Source: an uncultured Collinsella sp.
GTDB lineage: Bacteria > Actinomycetota > Coriobacteriia > Coriobacteriales > Coriobacteriaceae
DNA: 52,188 bases
Direction: 5' to 3'
NCBI GenBank assembly: GCA_900540095.1
Contig: UQEO01000002.1
Coordinates: 1 to 52,188, forward strand
A program made the translations under genes and the position numbers. Shown piece by piece: positions 41,395 through 49,639 of the stretch. The notes beneath the pieces are model-generated. The model was not told the DNA's origin. It worked only from the letters and a program-made list of their open reading frames with translations, and did no database searches. Every line of letters begins with the position of its first letter. The first letter of the stretch is position 1.

Positions 41395-41973
41395 TTAGCC
41401 GCGCGCCTTTTTTACGATCGTAAAGTCTGGAGCCATACTCACAACGGCATCCGCCGCACTCGACGCAAAGCGCCGGTCCGAATCGAGTTCACGGGTAACC
41501 GTCGAGAGCCGAACGCCCTCGACGCCCCGGAGCATGCGGCCCAAAACAGGCTGCACCGGCGTATACATGCGCACGGTATGCTCGTCCGAATCGCCTCGAA
41601 AAAGCGGCGCATGCATATTGCCGATCTCCCAGCACGCATGCGCGAGCGCAATCGGGTCCATGCGGTCAACTTCGACCAAATAAACCTCGGCGCTGCGCAG
41701 GCGCACGACAACCGCCACGGGCACCACGCCCGAACGGTCGACGGCGAGCACGTCGCCGTCGACAAGACGACCGCTGTCGGCAGTATCCAGCCGAACATCG
41801 ACCGTGCGCCCCAGCTCCGTCACGCCCACAAACGCGTATACATCAGCCTGGTCCCAATCGAGCAGCAGCTCGTCAACTTCAAAGACGCCGCCCAGCTTCC
41901 GGCGAAGCAGGAGTTCATAGGACGGATCGTTGAGATTTCCCAAGCATGTCGTCGAAACCAAGCGCTCGAGCAT
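41395..41973 (-). CDS. UreE-like protein
   Basis: The C-terminal half of this 192-residue protein (HACWEIGNMHAPLFRG...VRMYTPVQPVLGRMLRGVEGVRLSTVTREL) matches the fold pattern of urease accessory protein UreE. In UreE, AYHLGNRHxPL and VLDxMLRxLG are conserved and bind nickel. The N-terminal half is beta-rich as in UreE. There is no His-rich tail. No urease genes are in the window. It follows slyD with 3 nt between, and SlyD is itself a nickel chaperone in some bacteria, so a nickel-delivery role for another enzyme is plausible. Confidence 0.6.
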   Translation of the reverse strand: MLERLVSTTCLGNLNDPSYELLLRRKLGGVFEVDELLLDWDQADVYAFVGVTELGRTVDVRLDTADSGRLVDGDVLAVDRSGVVPVAVVVRLRSAEVYLVEVDRMDPIALAHACWEIGNMHAPLFRGDSDEHTVRMYTPVQPVLGRMLRGVEGVRLSTVTRELDSDRRFASSAADAVVSMAPDFTIVKKARG

Positions 41974-41976
41974 ACT

Positions 41977-42405
41977 CTAACCCTCGACCTCGACGAGCTC
42001 GATATCAAAGTTGAGGTCCTTACCGGCCAGCTCGTGGTTGGCGTCGAGCGTCACGGCCTCGGGCGTTACGTCGATGACCACGGCGGGGACGGGCATGCCG
42101 CTCGGCGTGGACAGGAAGAGCTTCATGCCCTTCTCGATCTGCTCGATGTTGGGAACCTGTTCGGCCGGGAAGGTAATAACCATCTCGGGATTGTGCTCGC
42201 CGTAGGCATCGGCAGCAGGAATGTGCACGGTCTTCTTCTCGCCCACCTGCATGTCGACAACGGCGGCGTCGAAGCCCTTGATCATCTGACCGGCACCACA
42301 GGTGAACTCCAGCGGCTCGCCGCGATCGTAGGAGCTATCGAACTGCGTGCCGTCGTCGAGCGTGCCGCGATAATGGGTCTTGACCTTCTTGCCCTGGTTG
42401 GACAT
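41977..42405 (-). CDS. slyD: FKBP-type peptidyl-prolyl isomerase, SlyD-like
   Basis: This 142-residue protein has a split FKBP domain (THYRGTLDDGTQFDSSYDRGEPLEFTCG, MIKGFDAAVVDMQVGEKKT) with the inserted chaperone flap (about 68-120). This is the SlyD architecture. The C-terminal His/Cys-rich nickel tail of E. coli SlyD is absent. It catalyses proline isomerisation and holds unfolded chains. ACGGAGG precedes the start. The UreE-like gene follows immediately. Confidence 0.9.
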   Translation of the reverse strand: MSNQGKKVKTHYRGTLDDGTQFDSSYDRGEPLEFTCGAGQMIKGFDAAVVDMQVGEKKTVHIPAADAYGEHNPEMVITFPAEQVPNIEQIEKGMKLFLSTPSGMPVPAVVIDVTPEAVTLDANHELAGKDLNFDIELVEVEG

Positions 42406-42525
42406 GGTAACCTCCGTGATAAGGGCGGCGCACAACGCGGGCCGCCGTGAACATATGGCGCTAACTATACCCTAGTCATACAATTCAAGGACAGTTTGCA
42501 AAGAAACGCTGCATCCGGAGGAACC

Positions 42526-43539
42526 ATGGCATATCCCGTATTTGACCTACATTGCGACACCGCCGACCGCATCGGCTGGGCCACGCTCGATCTCGACCTG
42601 CGCTTTACCGCCGGCACCGACGGTTATTTCCCCGGCGACGAAACGCATCCGCAAGATTTCGACCTCATCGAGGGCAACGCCTGCGCCATCTCGCTCGCAA
42701 AGATCGGCAACACGCCATGGGCACAGTGCTTCGCCACGTTTGTCCCCGACGAGATTCCCACCGCCCACGCCGCGCGCTTCCAGGCGCAGATCATGGCGCA
42801 TATGAGCGGCCAGGCAATGCTCAACCACGACCGCATGGTCAACGTACGCAGCGCGGCAGACATTCGCCCCGCGCTCAAAGACGGCAAGGTCGCCTGCATC
42901 CACACCATCGAAAACGCCACGTTCTTTGCCGAGGACCCCGCGCTGATCGAGGTGCTCAAGAGCTTGGGCGTACTCATGTCATCGCTCAGCTGGAATGCGC
43001 AGGGACCGCTCGCGAGCGGACACGATACCCACGCCGGCCTCACCGCCGCCGGCATCGAGGCACTTACGCAGATGGAGCACGCCGGCATGGTACTCGATGT
43101 CTCCCACCTCAACGACGAGTGCTTTGACGAGGTTGTCGCCCACGCCACGCGTCCCTTCGTCGCCAGCCACTCCAACTCCCGTGCGGTTTGCGGCGCCAAG
43201 CGCAACCTCACCGACGACCAGTTCCGCACCATTCGCGACATGGGCGGTATCGTCGGCCTCAACTACTGCAGCGAGTTCCTTTCCAACGACGCAACCGATA
43301 AGACAGCCGCAGACGTCACCTTCGACCAGCTGGCGGCACATATCGAGCACTGGCTCGACCTGGGCGGCGAGGACGTCATCGCACTCGGCGGCGACTGGGA
43401 CGGAGCCACCGTGCCCGCTTTCCTCTCCGATGCCAGCAAGATGCCCGAATTCCAGAACATGCTCTCCAAGCACTTTGGCAAGACCGTGATGCAGAAGCTC
43501 TGCAGCGATAACGCGTTTGCCTTCTTTGAGCGTTATTAA
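42526..43539 (+). CDS. Membrane dipeptidase family (M19) zinc peptidase
   Basis: This 337-residue TIM-barrel dipeptidase has the metal motif DLHCDT (His9, Asp11), bridging Glu in IHTIENA, His in VLDVSHLND and HSNSRAVCG, and the GGDWDG Asp. Family members cleave dipeptides, including D-amino-acid-containing ones. It is cytosolic here, as there is no signal peptide. CCGGAGG precedes the start. A strong hairpin follows. Confidence 0.9.
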   Translation: MAYPVFDLHCDTADRIGWATLDLDLRFTAGTDGYFPGDETHPQDFDLIEGNACAISLAKIGNTPWAQCFATFVPDEIPTAHAARFQAQIMAHMSGQAMLNHDRMVNVRSAADIRPALKDGKVACIHTIENATFFAEDPALIEVLKSLGVLMSSLSWNAQGPLASGHDTHAGLTAAGIEALTQMEHAGMVLDVSHLNDECFDEVVAHATRPFVASHSNSRAVCGAKRNLTDDQFRTIRDMGGIVGLNYCSEFLSNDATDKTAADVTFDQLAAHIEHWLDLGGEDVIALGGDWDGATVPAFLSDASKMPEFQNMLSKHFGKTVMQKLCSDNAFAFFERY

Positions 43540-43556
43540 TTTCACGTCCCTTGAGC

Positions 43557-43590
43557 GGGCCGGCATGCCGAACGGTCGACATGCCGGCCC
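43557..43590 (+). terminator. Perfect GC-rich hairpin after the M19 gene
   Basis: An 11-bp stem GGGCCGGCATG / CATGCCGGCCC with a 12-nt loop lies between the dipeptidase gene and the downstream metallopeptidase. It has no U-tract, so it may attenuate rather than terminate. Confidence 0.6.
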
Positions 43591-43613
43591 GTCCCCAACC
43601 TGAAGGACCGCTT

Positions 43614-44390
43614 TTGACGCAGCAGTTTACGATTACCGTATCCCGACCGGATGGCACATCCATCCCCGTCGTCGTTACCAAAAAGCGCGTCAAGAACTTC
43701 AACCTACGCATCACATCGAGCGGTGAGGCCCACGCCAGCGCACCGCTCGGCGCCAGCCGCGAGCGTATCGAAGCGTTTGTGAAGCGCAACAGCGCCTGGA
43801 TTATCAGCCGACTTGACCAGCGTGAGCAACATCAGGCGACAGCGCGAGAGCCGCTCAGCCCCTCGTCCATCATTGCACTTTGGGGCAAGCCCATCACGGT
43901 ACAAGATGCGCTCGATCACAACTTTGCATCGCCCGCACCGCGACCCAAACAGGCCACCTTCGCAAATTTTATGGGTACCGATAAATCGGACGAAGGCCCA
44001 CAGACCAAGCGGCACGCAATCCTCGACGGCCTAACGTCCGATGAGCTCCAAGCCCACATCGACCAGCTCTATACGTCCGAAGTCACATCGGCGCTGCGCG
44101 ATATGGTGCACGCATACGAAATCGCAATGGGTGTCGCCGTTTCTCGCGTTTCCGTACGCAGCATGAAAACGCGTTGGGGCTCATGCACTCCCAAATCCGG
44201 CGCCATTCGCATCGCGCGCGAGCTCGCCGCCTACCCTGTCGAATGCCTCGACATGGTTGTCGCCCACGAGCTCGTCCACTTGCTCGAGCCAAGCCACAAT
44301 CAGCGGTTTCACGCGCTGCTCGACACGTACTGCCCCAACAACAGGGCTCTGTCGCAGCGGCTCAAAAAACCGCCCGCCAACGAGCTCTAG
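43614..44390 (+). CDS. YgjP-like metallopeptidase-domain protein
   Basis: This 258-residue protein has WGSCTPKSGAIRIARELAAYPVECLDMVVAHELVHLLEPSHNQRF, the YgjP/DUF45 signature: zinc motif HELVH (218-222) plus His228. The N-terminal half is a beta domain with VTKKRVKNFNLRI typical of the family. Substrate unknown; membership suggests an intracellular zinc peptidase. The likely start is TTG at 43614 with GAAGGA upstream; the frame extends back into the hairpin without a better start. Confidence 0.85.
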   Translation: MTQQFTITVSRPDGTSIPVVVTKKRVKNFNLRITSSGEAHASAPLGASRERIEAFVKRNSAWIISRLDQREQHQATAREPLSPSSIIALWGKPITVQDALDHNFASPAPRPKQATFANFMGTDKSDEGPQTKRHAILDGLTSDELQAHIDQLYTSEVTSALRDMVHAYEIAMGVAVSRVSVRSMKTRWGSCTPKSGAIRIARELAAYPVECLDMVVAHELVHLLEPSHNQRFHALLDTYCPNNRALSQRLKKPPANEL

Positions 44391-44396
44391 AGTCGG

Positions 44397-44882
44397 TTAG
44401 CGCACGCGCTCGATCTCGACACCGCAGCTTGCCAGGGGAAGACCGACGGGAGCCCAAGGCTTATCGAGCTTAACGCGCACGCCAAGCAGCAAGGGGTAAC
44501 GACGCAGCAGCATCTGGGCCACACCCTCGGCTGCCGCCTCGATGAGTTTAAACGTATGCTCGCGCAGATAGCCATCGACATCGTGGCACACCGAGCCGTA
44601 GTCAATCGAAGCGTCCAGGTTATCGTGCTCCCCCGCTGCACGCAGGTCGGCATAGAGCACCAAGGACACGATGAACTTCTGGCCCAGCGCGTTCTCTTCG
44701 GGATACACGCCGTGGTTGGCAAAGACCTCGAGACCGTCGATAGTAATGCGGTCAGCATGGCGCAGATCGTCATAGCTCACGTGGGGTACCGCCGTTGCGG
44801 TGGATATTTCGCCCCTTCCACGGCGGGCGAGCTCGGCGCCTTCAGTCTTGGTTGCATTCTCGGGCAGTTTCTTATTGCTCAT
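44397..44882 (-). CDS. folB: Dihydroneopterin aldolase
   Basis: The product is 161 residues. The C-terminal 120 match FolB: VFANHGVYPEENALGQKFIVSL (active-site Glu and Tyr region), YGSVCHDV, LIEAAAEGVAQMLL, and VKLDKPWAPVGLPLASCGVEI (catalytic Lys). A 40-residue polar N-terminal extension is extra. It converts dihydroneopterin to hydroxymethyldihydropterin and glycolaldehyde in folate synthesis. It lies downstream of the HD gene and folE on the same strand, consistent with a folate operon. Confidence 0.9.
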   Translation of the reverse strand: MSNKKLPENATKTEGAELARRGRGEISTATAVPHVSYDDLRHADRITIDGLEVFANHGVYPEENALGQKFIVSLVLYADLRAAGEHDNLDASIDYGSVCHDVDGYLREHTFKLIEAAAEGVAQMLLRRYPLLLGVRVKLDKPWAPVGLPLASCGVEIERVR

Positions 44883-44925
44883 CGCGATCGTCTCCTTCGT
44901 TTAGAACCCCGACCGCGCAAACTAA

Positions 44926-45507
44926 CTACACGCGAATCGACAGGTTCTTTTTATCATCGCTCCAGTTGCAAGCATTGCGCGCGGGGCATGCAAAGCAGGC
45001 GCGCGACGCTTTGTCGGCTGCATAGAGCAGACGCTCAAGCGGTTGGCTGTTCACGCGCAGCTTTCGATGGCCCAGAATGGCCGTCTTAATGGCTGCGGCA
45101 TCGGCCGGCTCAAACGCCACATCATCGGGCATGCCGCCGAGAATCGCATCAGCGACGCGTTCGCTTGCAACATCATGGGATATACCCGATTCATACTGTT
45201 CATCTTTGCCGATATCGTGAAGAAGTGCCGTGGCGTAGATGACCTCGCGGTCAAATTCGAGCCGCTCCTCGAGATTTTTGATCCACATAATGCGAGCGAC
45301 ATCGAGCAGATGGTCAATACCGTGGCGGCAGAAGATGCGCCCCGATTCCAACTGCGCAATGTTGCCCAGATGCCGCCGGAACAGCCCGTTGGCACAAATG
45401 TAATCAATGCGAGGCATGGCACCAAAGGGAGCCAAGCCCGAAGCCATAAAGCCGCGACCAGACGTCCCCTCATCGGTCCTCGATGCAAAGTCGTTGACGA
45501 CCCTCAT
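44926..45507 (-). CDS. HD-domain hydrolase in the folate operon
   Basis: This 193-residue HD-superfamily protein has metal ligands RHGIDHLLDV (His62, His66 region) and LLHDIGKDEQYE (His97-Asp98). C-terminal ACFACPARNACNW contains three closely spaced Cys (C-x2-C-x5-C) that could bind metal. The start at 45507 lies 1 nt after the folE stop codon, so translation is coupled. HD enzymes cleave phosphoesters. In this position it could dephosphorylate dihydroneopterin triphosphate or monophosphate, a step often lacking an assigned gene. This is inference from context. Confidence 0.8.
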   Translation of the reverse strand: MRVVNDFASRTDEGTSGRGFMASGLAPFGAMPRIDYICANGLFRRHLGNIAQLESGRIFCRHGIDHLLDVARIMWIKNLEERLEFDREVIYATALLHDIGKDEQYESGISHDVASERVADAILGGMPDDVAFEPADAAAIKTAILGHRKLRVNSQPLERLLYAADKASRACFACPARNACNWSDDKKNLSIRV

Positions 45508-45508
45508 G

Positions 45509-46066
45509 TTAGCGGCCCAGCATCCTAAAGAAACGCTCCTCGAGCGCGGAATCGGTCTCAAAGACGCCGCGGCGAGCGAGCGTCACGGTCTTGGTGCCAG
45601 GCTTTTGCACGCCGCGCATGGTCATGCACATATGCTCGGCTTCCATGAGCACAATCGCTCCCTGGGGAGCGAGATAATCCATGAGAGCGTCGGCAACCTG
45701 CGCACACAGCTGCTCCTGCAGCTGCAGACGGCGGGCATAAACCTCAACCGTGCGGGCGAGCTTGGAAAGCCCAGCCACCCGACCGTTAGGGATATAGCCA
45801 ATGGCGGCCTTGCCATAAAACGGCAGCAAATGGTGCTCGCACAGCGAGTAGAACGTGATGTCGCGCTCGATAACCAAATCGTTCGAAGCGACGGCAAAGG
45901 TTTTGGACAGGTGCTCCTCGGCACTCTGGTCCATACCGCCGGCGATCTCACCATACATACGGGCAACGCGCGCCGGGGTCTCCAGCAGGCCCTCACGAGT
46001 TGGGTCCTCGCCTATGCCCTCAAGCAACAGCTTAATGGCGGCCTCGACTTTTTCCTGATCGACCAT
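45509..46066 (-). CDS. folE: GTP cyclohydrolase I (FolE)
   Basis: This 185-residue enzyme has zinc ligands Cys and His in YSLCEHHLLPFYG and Cys in MEAEHMCMTMRGVQKPG. GLSKLARTVEVYARRLQLQEQL follows, as in the family. It converts GTP to 7,8-dihydroneopterin triphosphate, the first step of folate synthesis. The start at 46066 (MVDQEKV) has GAGG upstream; the longer frame adds a basic extension without support. Confidence 0.95.
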   Translation of the reverse strand: MVDQEKVEAAIKLLLEGIGEDPTREGLLETPARVARMYGEIAGGMDQSAEEHLSKTFAVASNDLVIERDITFYSLCEHHLLPFYGKAAIGYIPNGRVAGLSKLARTVEVYARRLQLQEQLCAQVADALMDYLAPQGAIVLMEAEHMCMTMRGVQKPGTKTVTLARRGVFETDSALEERFFRMLGR

Positions 46067-46132
46067 CTGGGCCTCACTTTTCCGATTTTGCGTTCGCGCT
46101 ATGGTACCACGCCCTTTGGCATCGGCCACAAG

Positions 46133-46714
46133 CTACATAGTATGGGTCGAATAGACCGGATCGTCCCGCCAAAGTTCAACCGCATCACAAAGCGCAACGC
46201 CCTCGCGCTCAGCACGGTCGCGCGTAGCGTTCATATCGATCACACGCTGGTTACTCGAGCCCCTAAAGCGCAATGAGATATCGTACAGATCCTGAACGAA
46301 CGGGCCGTCCACCAACATGTCGAGGCAGGCCAGGATACGGTTCGTCGCCTCGGTATGATGACGGCCACCCGGCATAAGCTCCTCGAGCACGTCGCCGGTA
46401 AAGCACCAAATGGTCTTGCCCGACCCCGCGGGATAGGCCGCACGCACGCGTTCGATAAAGTCAACAAGCCCCGCCTGATTCTCGGGCTCCATAGGCTCGC
46501 CGCCCAGAATCGTCAGGCCATCGATAAAGGGATGGTCGAGACTCTCGATAATCTTGTCCTCGACGGCACGATCGAACGGCTCACCCGCAGCAAAGTCCCA
46601 CGCGACAGAGTTAAAGCAATTCTTGCACCCACGACGGCACCCGCTCACAAACAGAGAAGTACGAACGCCTTCCCCATCAGCAATGTCGAAATACTTAATG
46701 TTCGCGTAGTTCAT
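46133..46714 (-). CDS. nrdG: Anaerobic ribonucleoside-triphosphate reductase activating enzyme
   Basis: This 193-residue radical-SAM enzyme has the 4Fe-4S motif CRRGCKNC (Cys26, Cys30, Cys33; C-x3-C-x2-C), the FNSVAWDF segment and LGGEPMEPEN (GGE motif). It generates the glycyl radical on NrdD. The start at 46714 has GGGAG 9 nt upstream; earlier in-frame codons run through a palindrome. It lies downstream of nrdD on the same strand but separated by a 426-nt spacer holding two large palindromes. Confidence 0.93.
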   Translation of the reverse strand: MNYANIKYFDIADGEGVRTSLFVSGCRRGCKNCFNSVAWDFAAGEPFDRAVEDKIIESLDHPFIDGLTILGGEPMEPENQAGLVDFIERVRAAYPAGSGKTIWCFTGDVLEELMPGGRHHTEATNRILACLDMLVDGPFVQDLYDISLRFRGSSNQRVIDMNATRDRAEREGVALCDAVELWRDDPVYSTHTM

Positions 46715-46729
46715 AAGTAACTCTCCCGG

Positions 46730-46813
46730 GAGGCCGGGACATATCATCCCGTCCTCAAACATTCTCGGTCTTCGGCCTGCGAAACTGCGGGCGGGACGAT
46801 ATGTCCCGGCCTC
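46730..46813. repeat. Nested palindrome immediately upstream of nrdG
   Basis: GAGGCCGGGACATATC (46730-46745) and GATATGTCCCGGCCTC (46798-46813) are perfect 16-bp inverted repeats. The stem extends by TCCCG/CGGGA after one A-C mismatch. The inner 45 nt can fold further. It would sit in the nrdG 5' leader. Confidence 0.75.
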
Positions 46814-46991
46814 ATGCAAAGGGTAACTCAATGAACGAAGCGAACATCGAGCATAGGGTTCGAGATCTAATAAAAACTGGGTTGCGGCTCAACCGCCATC
46901 GCAAGTAAATCGCAGCTGCAGCTCGAATTATCTCCGCTAAGAACTTCGAGGAGTGAGCAGACCGCATGCCGCATCTCAGCTACGTCAACTT

Positions 46992-47129
46992 GGCCGCCCC
47001 GTAGCGAGGCCCCGGACCTTTGCTCGATATGAGTTCCGCACGAACAGGAGGCGCCAGTGGCGCCTCCGTCGTGAGCCAGGACTGTCCGAAATAGCGAGTA
47101 AAGGTCCGGGGCCTCGCTACGGGGCGGCC
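46992..47129. repeat. Very long palindrome downstream of nrdD
   Basis: Arms 46992-47026 and 47095-47129 match in inverted orientation at 34 of 35 positions (starting GGCCGCCCCGTAGCGAGGCC). Inside is a second perfect 9-bp hairpin GGAGGCGCC-AGT-GGCGCCTCC (47047-47067) flanked by CACGA/TCGTG. It begins 12 nt beyond the nrdD stop codon. No open reading frame explains it. Confidence 0.8.
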
Positions 47130-47140
47130 TGGGATGGTTA

Positions 47141-49363
47141 TTAGAGATGCAGCACGCGGTCGCGGATCTCCTCGGTTCGGCCCTGGTTCCAGAACTGGGT
47201 ACCGATGTAGCCGCACGTACGACGAGCGACGTTCATCTTCTCCTGGTCACGATTGCCGCAGTTGGGGCACTCCCACACCAGCTTGCCGTCATCCTCGACA
47301 ATCTTGATCTCACCGTCGTAGCCGCACACCTGGCAGTAGTCGCTCTTGGTGTTGAGCTCGGCGTACATGATGTTGTCGTAGATGTACTGCATCACGCGAA
47401 TGACAGCCTTGAGGTTGTCCTGCATGTTGGGAACCTCGACGTAGGAGATGGCACCGCCCGGCGAAAGCTGCTGGAACATACCCTCGAACTTGAGCTTGTC
47501 GAATGCGTCGATCTCCTCGGACACGTGGACGTGGTAGCTGTTGGTGATGTAGCCCTTGTCCGTCACGCCCGGGATGATGCCAAAACGACGCTGCAGGCAC
47601 TTGGCGAACTTGTAGGTCGTCGACTCAAGCGGGGTACCGTACAGCGAGAAGTCAATATCGCTTTCGGCCTTCCACTCGGCGCACTTGTCGTTCATGTGCT
47701 GCATGACGGCCATGGCAAAGGGCGTGCCCTCCTTCTCGGTGTGGCTGTGGCCCGTCATGTACTTGACGCACTCGTACAGGCCGGCATAACCCAGACTAAT
47801 GGTGGAGTAACCGCCCACGAGCAGCTTGTCGATCGTCTCGCCCTTCTTCAGGCGGGCGAGGGCACCGTACTGCCACAGAATCGGTGCGGCGTCAGAAAGC
47901 GTACCCATCAGGCGCTCATGACGGCACAGCAGGGCACGGTGGCACAGCTCAAGGCGCTCATCGAAGATCTTCCAGAACTTGTCCATGTCCTGATGCGAGC
48001 TCAGTGCGACATCGGGCAGGTTGATGGTCACAACACCCTGGTTAAAGCGACCATAGTACTTAGGCTTGGCCGGGTCGTAGTTCAGCGCGTTGGCGACATT
48101 GTTAAAGCCGTTGCCCGAACGGTCAGGCGTCAGGAAACTGCGGCAACCCATGCAGGTGTAGCAATCGCCGTTGCCGGCGGTCTCGCCCTTAGACAGCTTG
48201 AGCTCGCGCATCTTCTTCTCGGAGATGTAATCGGGCACCATACGCTTGGCAGTGCACTTGGCAGCCAGCTGGGTCAGGTAGAAGTACGGGGAATCCTCGT
48301 GAACGTTATCGTCCTCGAGTACATAGATAAGCTTGGGGAATGCCGGGGTGATCCATACGCCGGCCTCGTTCTTAACGCCCTCGTAGCGCTGGCGAAGCGT
48401 CTCCTCCACGATCATGGCAAGGTCGTGCTTCTCCTGAGGCGTACGGGCCTCGTTAAGATACATAAAGACCGTCACGAACGGCGCCTGGCCATTGGTGGTC
48501 ATAAGGGTCACGACCTGATACTGAATCGTCTGGACGCCGCGACGGATCTCGTCACGCAGACGGTCCTCAACGACCTCACGGACCTTCTCGGCAGACGCAG
48601 AGACGCCGAGCTCCTCAAGCTCGCGAGCGACCTCGCCGCGAATCTTTTGACGGCTCACCTCGACGAACGGAGCAAGATGAGTCAGCGAAATCGACTGGCC
48701 ACCGTACTGGGAGGAAGCAACCTGGGCGATGATCTGCGTCGCGATGTTGCAGGCGGTCGAGAAGCTGTGCGGCTTCTCGATCAGCGTACCCGAGATAACA
48801 GTGCCGTTCTGGAGCATGTCCTCCAGGTTCACCAGATCGCAGTTGTGCATGTGCTGGGCAAAGTAATCCGAATCGTGGAAATGGATCAGACCCTCATTAT
48901 GGGCATCCACGATCTCTTGAGGCAGCAGCACACGCTGAGTCAGGTCCTTGGAGATCTCGCCGGCCATGTAGTCACGCTGAACGGAATTGACGGTCGGGTT
49001 CTTGTTGGAGTTCTCCTGCTTGACCTCTTCGTTATTGCACTCGATCAGCGACAGGATCTTGTCATCGGTCGTGTTCTTCTGGCGCTTCAGGCTCTGAACA
49101 TAGCGATAGATGATGTAGTGGCGGGCAACCTCGTAGCAGTCGAGACGCATGATCTCGTCCTCGACCAAATCCTGAATCTCCTCGACCGAAACAGTGTGGC
49201 CCGCGTTCTCGCATGCCTCGGCGACGTTTTGCGCCGCGTAAACCACCTGGCGGTCGGTTAGACGAGAGCTCTCCTCGACCTCCAAGTTGGCGGCGCGGAT
49301 GGCATTGACGATCTTATCGATGTCAAAGACAACCTCGGTGCCGCTGCGCTTGATGATCTTCAT
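47141..49363 (-). CDS. nrdD: Anaerobic (class III) ribonucleoside-triphosphate reductase
   Basis: The product is 740 residues. An ATP-cone regulatory domain (about 1-95: MKIIKRSGTEVVFDIDKI...CYEVARHYIIYRY) is followed by the catalytic barrel. Zinc cysteines are in CQVCGYDG...ECPNCGN. The C-terminal glycyl-radical motif is RRTCGYIG (Gly718). It reduces ribonucleoside triphosphates to deoxyribonucleotides anaerobically after activation by NrdG, indicating growth without oxygen. The start at 49363 begins the ATP-cone with typical MKIIKRSG. Upstream are NrdR-type boxes. Confidence 0.96.
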   Translation of the reverse strand: MKIIKRSGTEVVFDIDKIVNAIRAANLEVEESSRLTDRQVVYAAQNVAEACENAGHTVSVEEIQDLVEDEIMRLDCYEVARHYIIYRYVQSLKRQKNTTDDKILSLIECNNEEVKQENSNKNPTVNSVQRDYMAGEISKDLTQRVLLPQEIVDAHNEGLIHFHDSDYFAQHMHNCDLVNLEDMLQNGTVISGTLIEKPHSFSTACNIATQIIAQVASSQYGGQSISLTHLAPFVEVSRQKIRGEVARELEELGVSASAEKVREVVEDRLRDEIRRGVQTIQYQVVTLMTTNGQAPFVTVFMYLNEARTPQEKHDLAMIVEETLRQRYEGVKNEAGVWITPAFPKLIYVLEDDNVHEDSPYFYLTQLAAKCTAKRMVPDYISEKKMRELKLSKGETAGNGDCYTCMGCRSFLTPDRSGNGFNNVANALNYDPAKPKYYGRFNQGVVTINLPDVALSSHQDMDKFWKIFDERLELCHRALLCRHERLMGTLSDAAPILWQYGALARLKKGETIDKLLVGGYSTISLGYAGLYECVKYMTGHSHTEKEGTPFAMAVMQHMNDKCAEWKAESDIDFSLYGTPLESTTYKFAKCLQRRFGIIPGVTDKGYITNSYHVHVSEEIDAFDKLKFEGMFQQLSPGGAISYVEVPNMQDNLKAVIRVMQYIYDNIMYAELNTKSDYCQVCGYDGEIKIVEDDGKLVWECPNCGNRDQEKMNVARRTCGYIGTQFWNQGRTEEIRDRVLHL

Positions 49364-49586
49364 CCTCTTGCCTCTTTCGCGTCGTAGCCTCATTGCGCTT
49401 CAGAGCCAAACGATGCCCGGCAGGGCTTGCCCCTGTCTTGCGGCGCCGTCGCGCAATCTGTGTTCTCGATAAACCATAAGCCTCCATGCGGACATTCCCT
49501 AGAGCCAATCAAGCGGCTCAAGGACACGTTCGAAAGAGGCAGTTAAGGTCTTCGTTCTCTGTCCGCCATCTATCATACGACAAAGA

Positions 49587-49635
49587 CACATCTATATCCT
49601 GTATTCTTTTTTAGTTCAAACACAACATATAGTGT
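49587..49635 (-). promoter_or_regulatory. Tandem NrdR-like boxes upstream of nrdD
   Basis: ACACAACATATAGTGT (49620-49635) agrees with the NrdR consensus ACACWATATATWGTGT at 15 of 16 positions. A degenerate second copy, CACATCTATATCCTGT (49587-49602), starts 33 bp away. This is about three helical turns, the usual box spacing. NrdR represses ribonucleotide reductase genes when dATP is high. No nrdR gene is in the window. Confidence 0.7.
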
Positions 49636-49639
49636 TTCA

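Noticed and set aside
41395..41973. Evidence for a urease cluster from the UreE-like gene
   Set aside because: No ureABC, ureF, ureG or ureD homologue is present nearby, so urease cannot be inferred.
43557..43590. Hairpin considered as a classical rho-independent terminator
   Set aside because: The stem is perfect but no U-tract follows on either strand; it is kept only as a terminator-like or attenuating hairpin.
46966..47004. 12-codon frame (MPHLSYVNLAAP) with GAGGAG upstream in the nrdD-nrdG spacer
   Set aside because: It reads opposite to the nrd genes and runs into the palindrome arm; most likely chance.
47147..49261. 704-codon plus-strand frame opposite nrdD
   Set aside because: Antisense shadow. 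nrdD has its full set of motifs and the frame has none.
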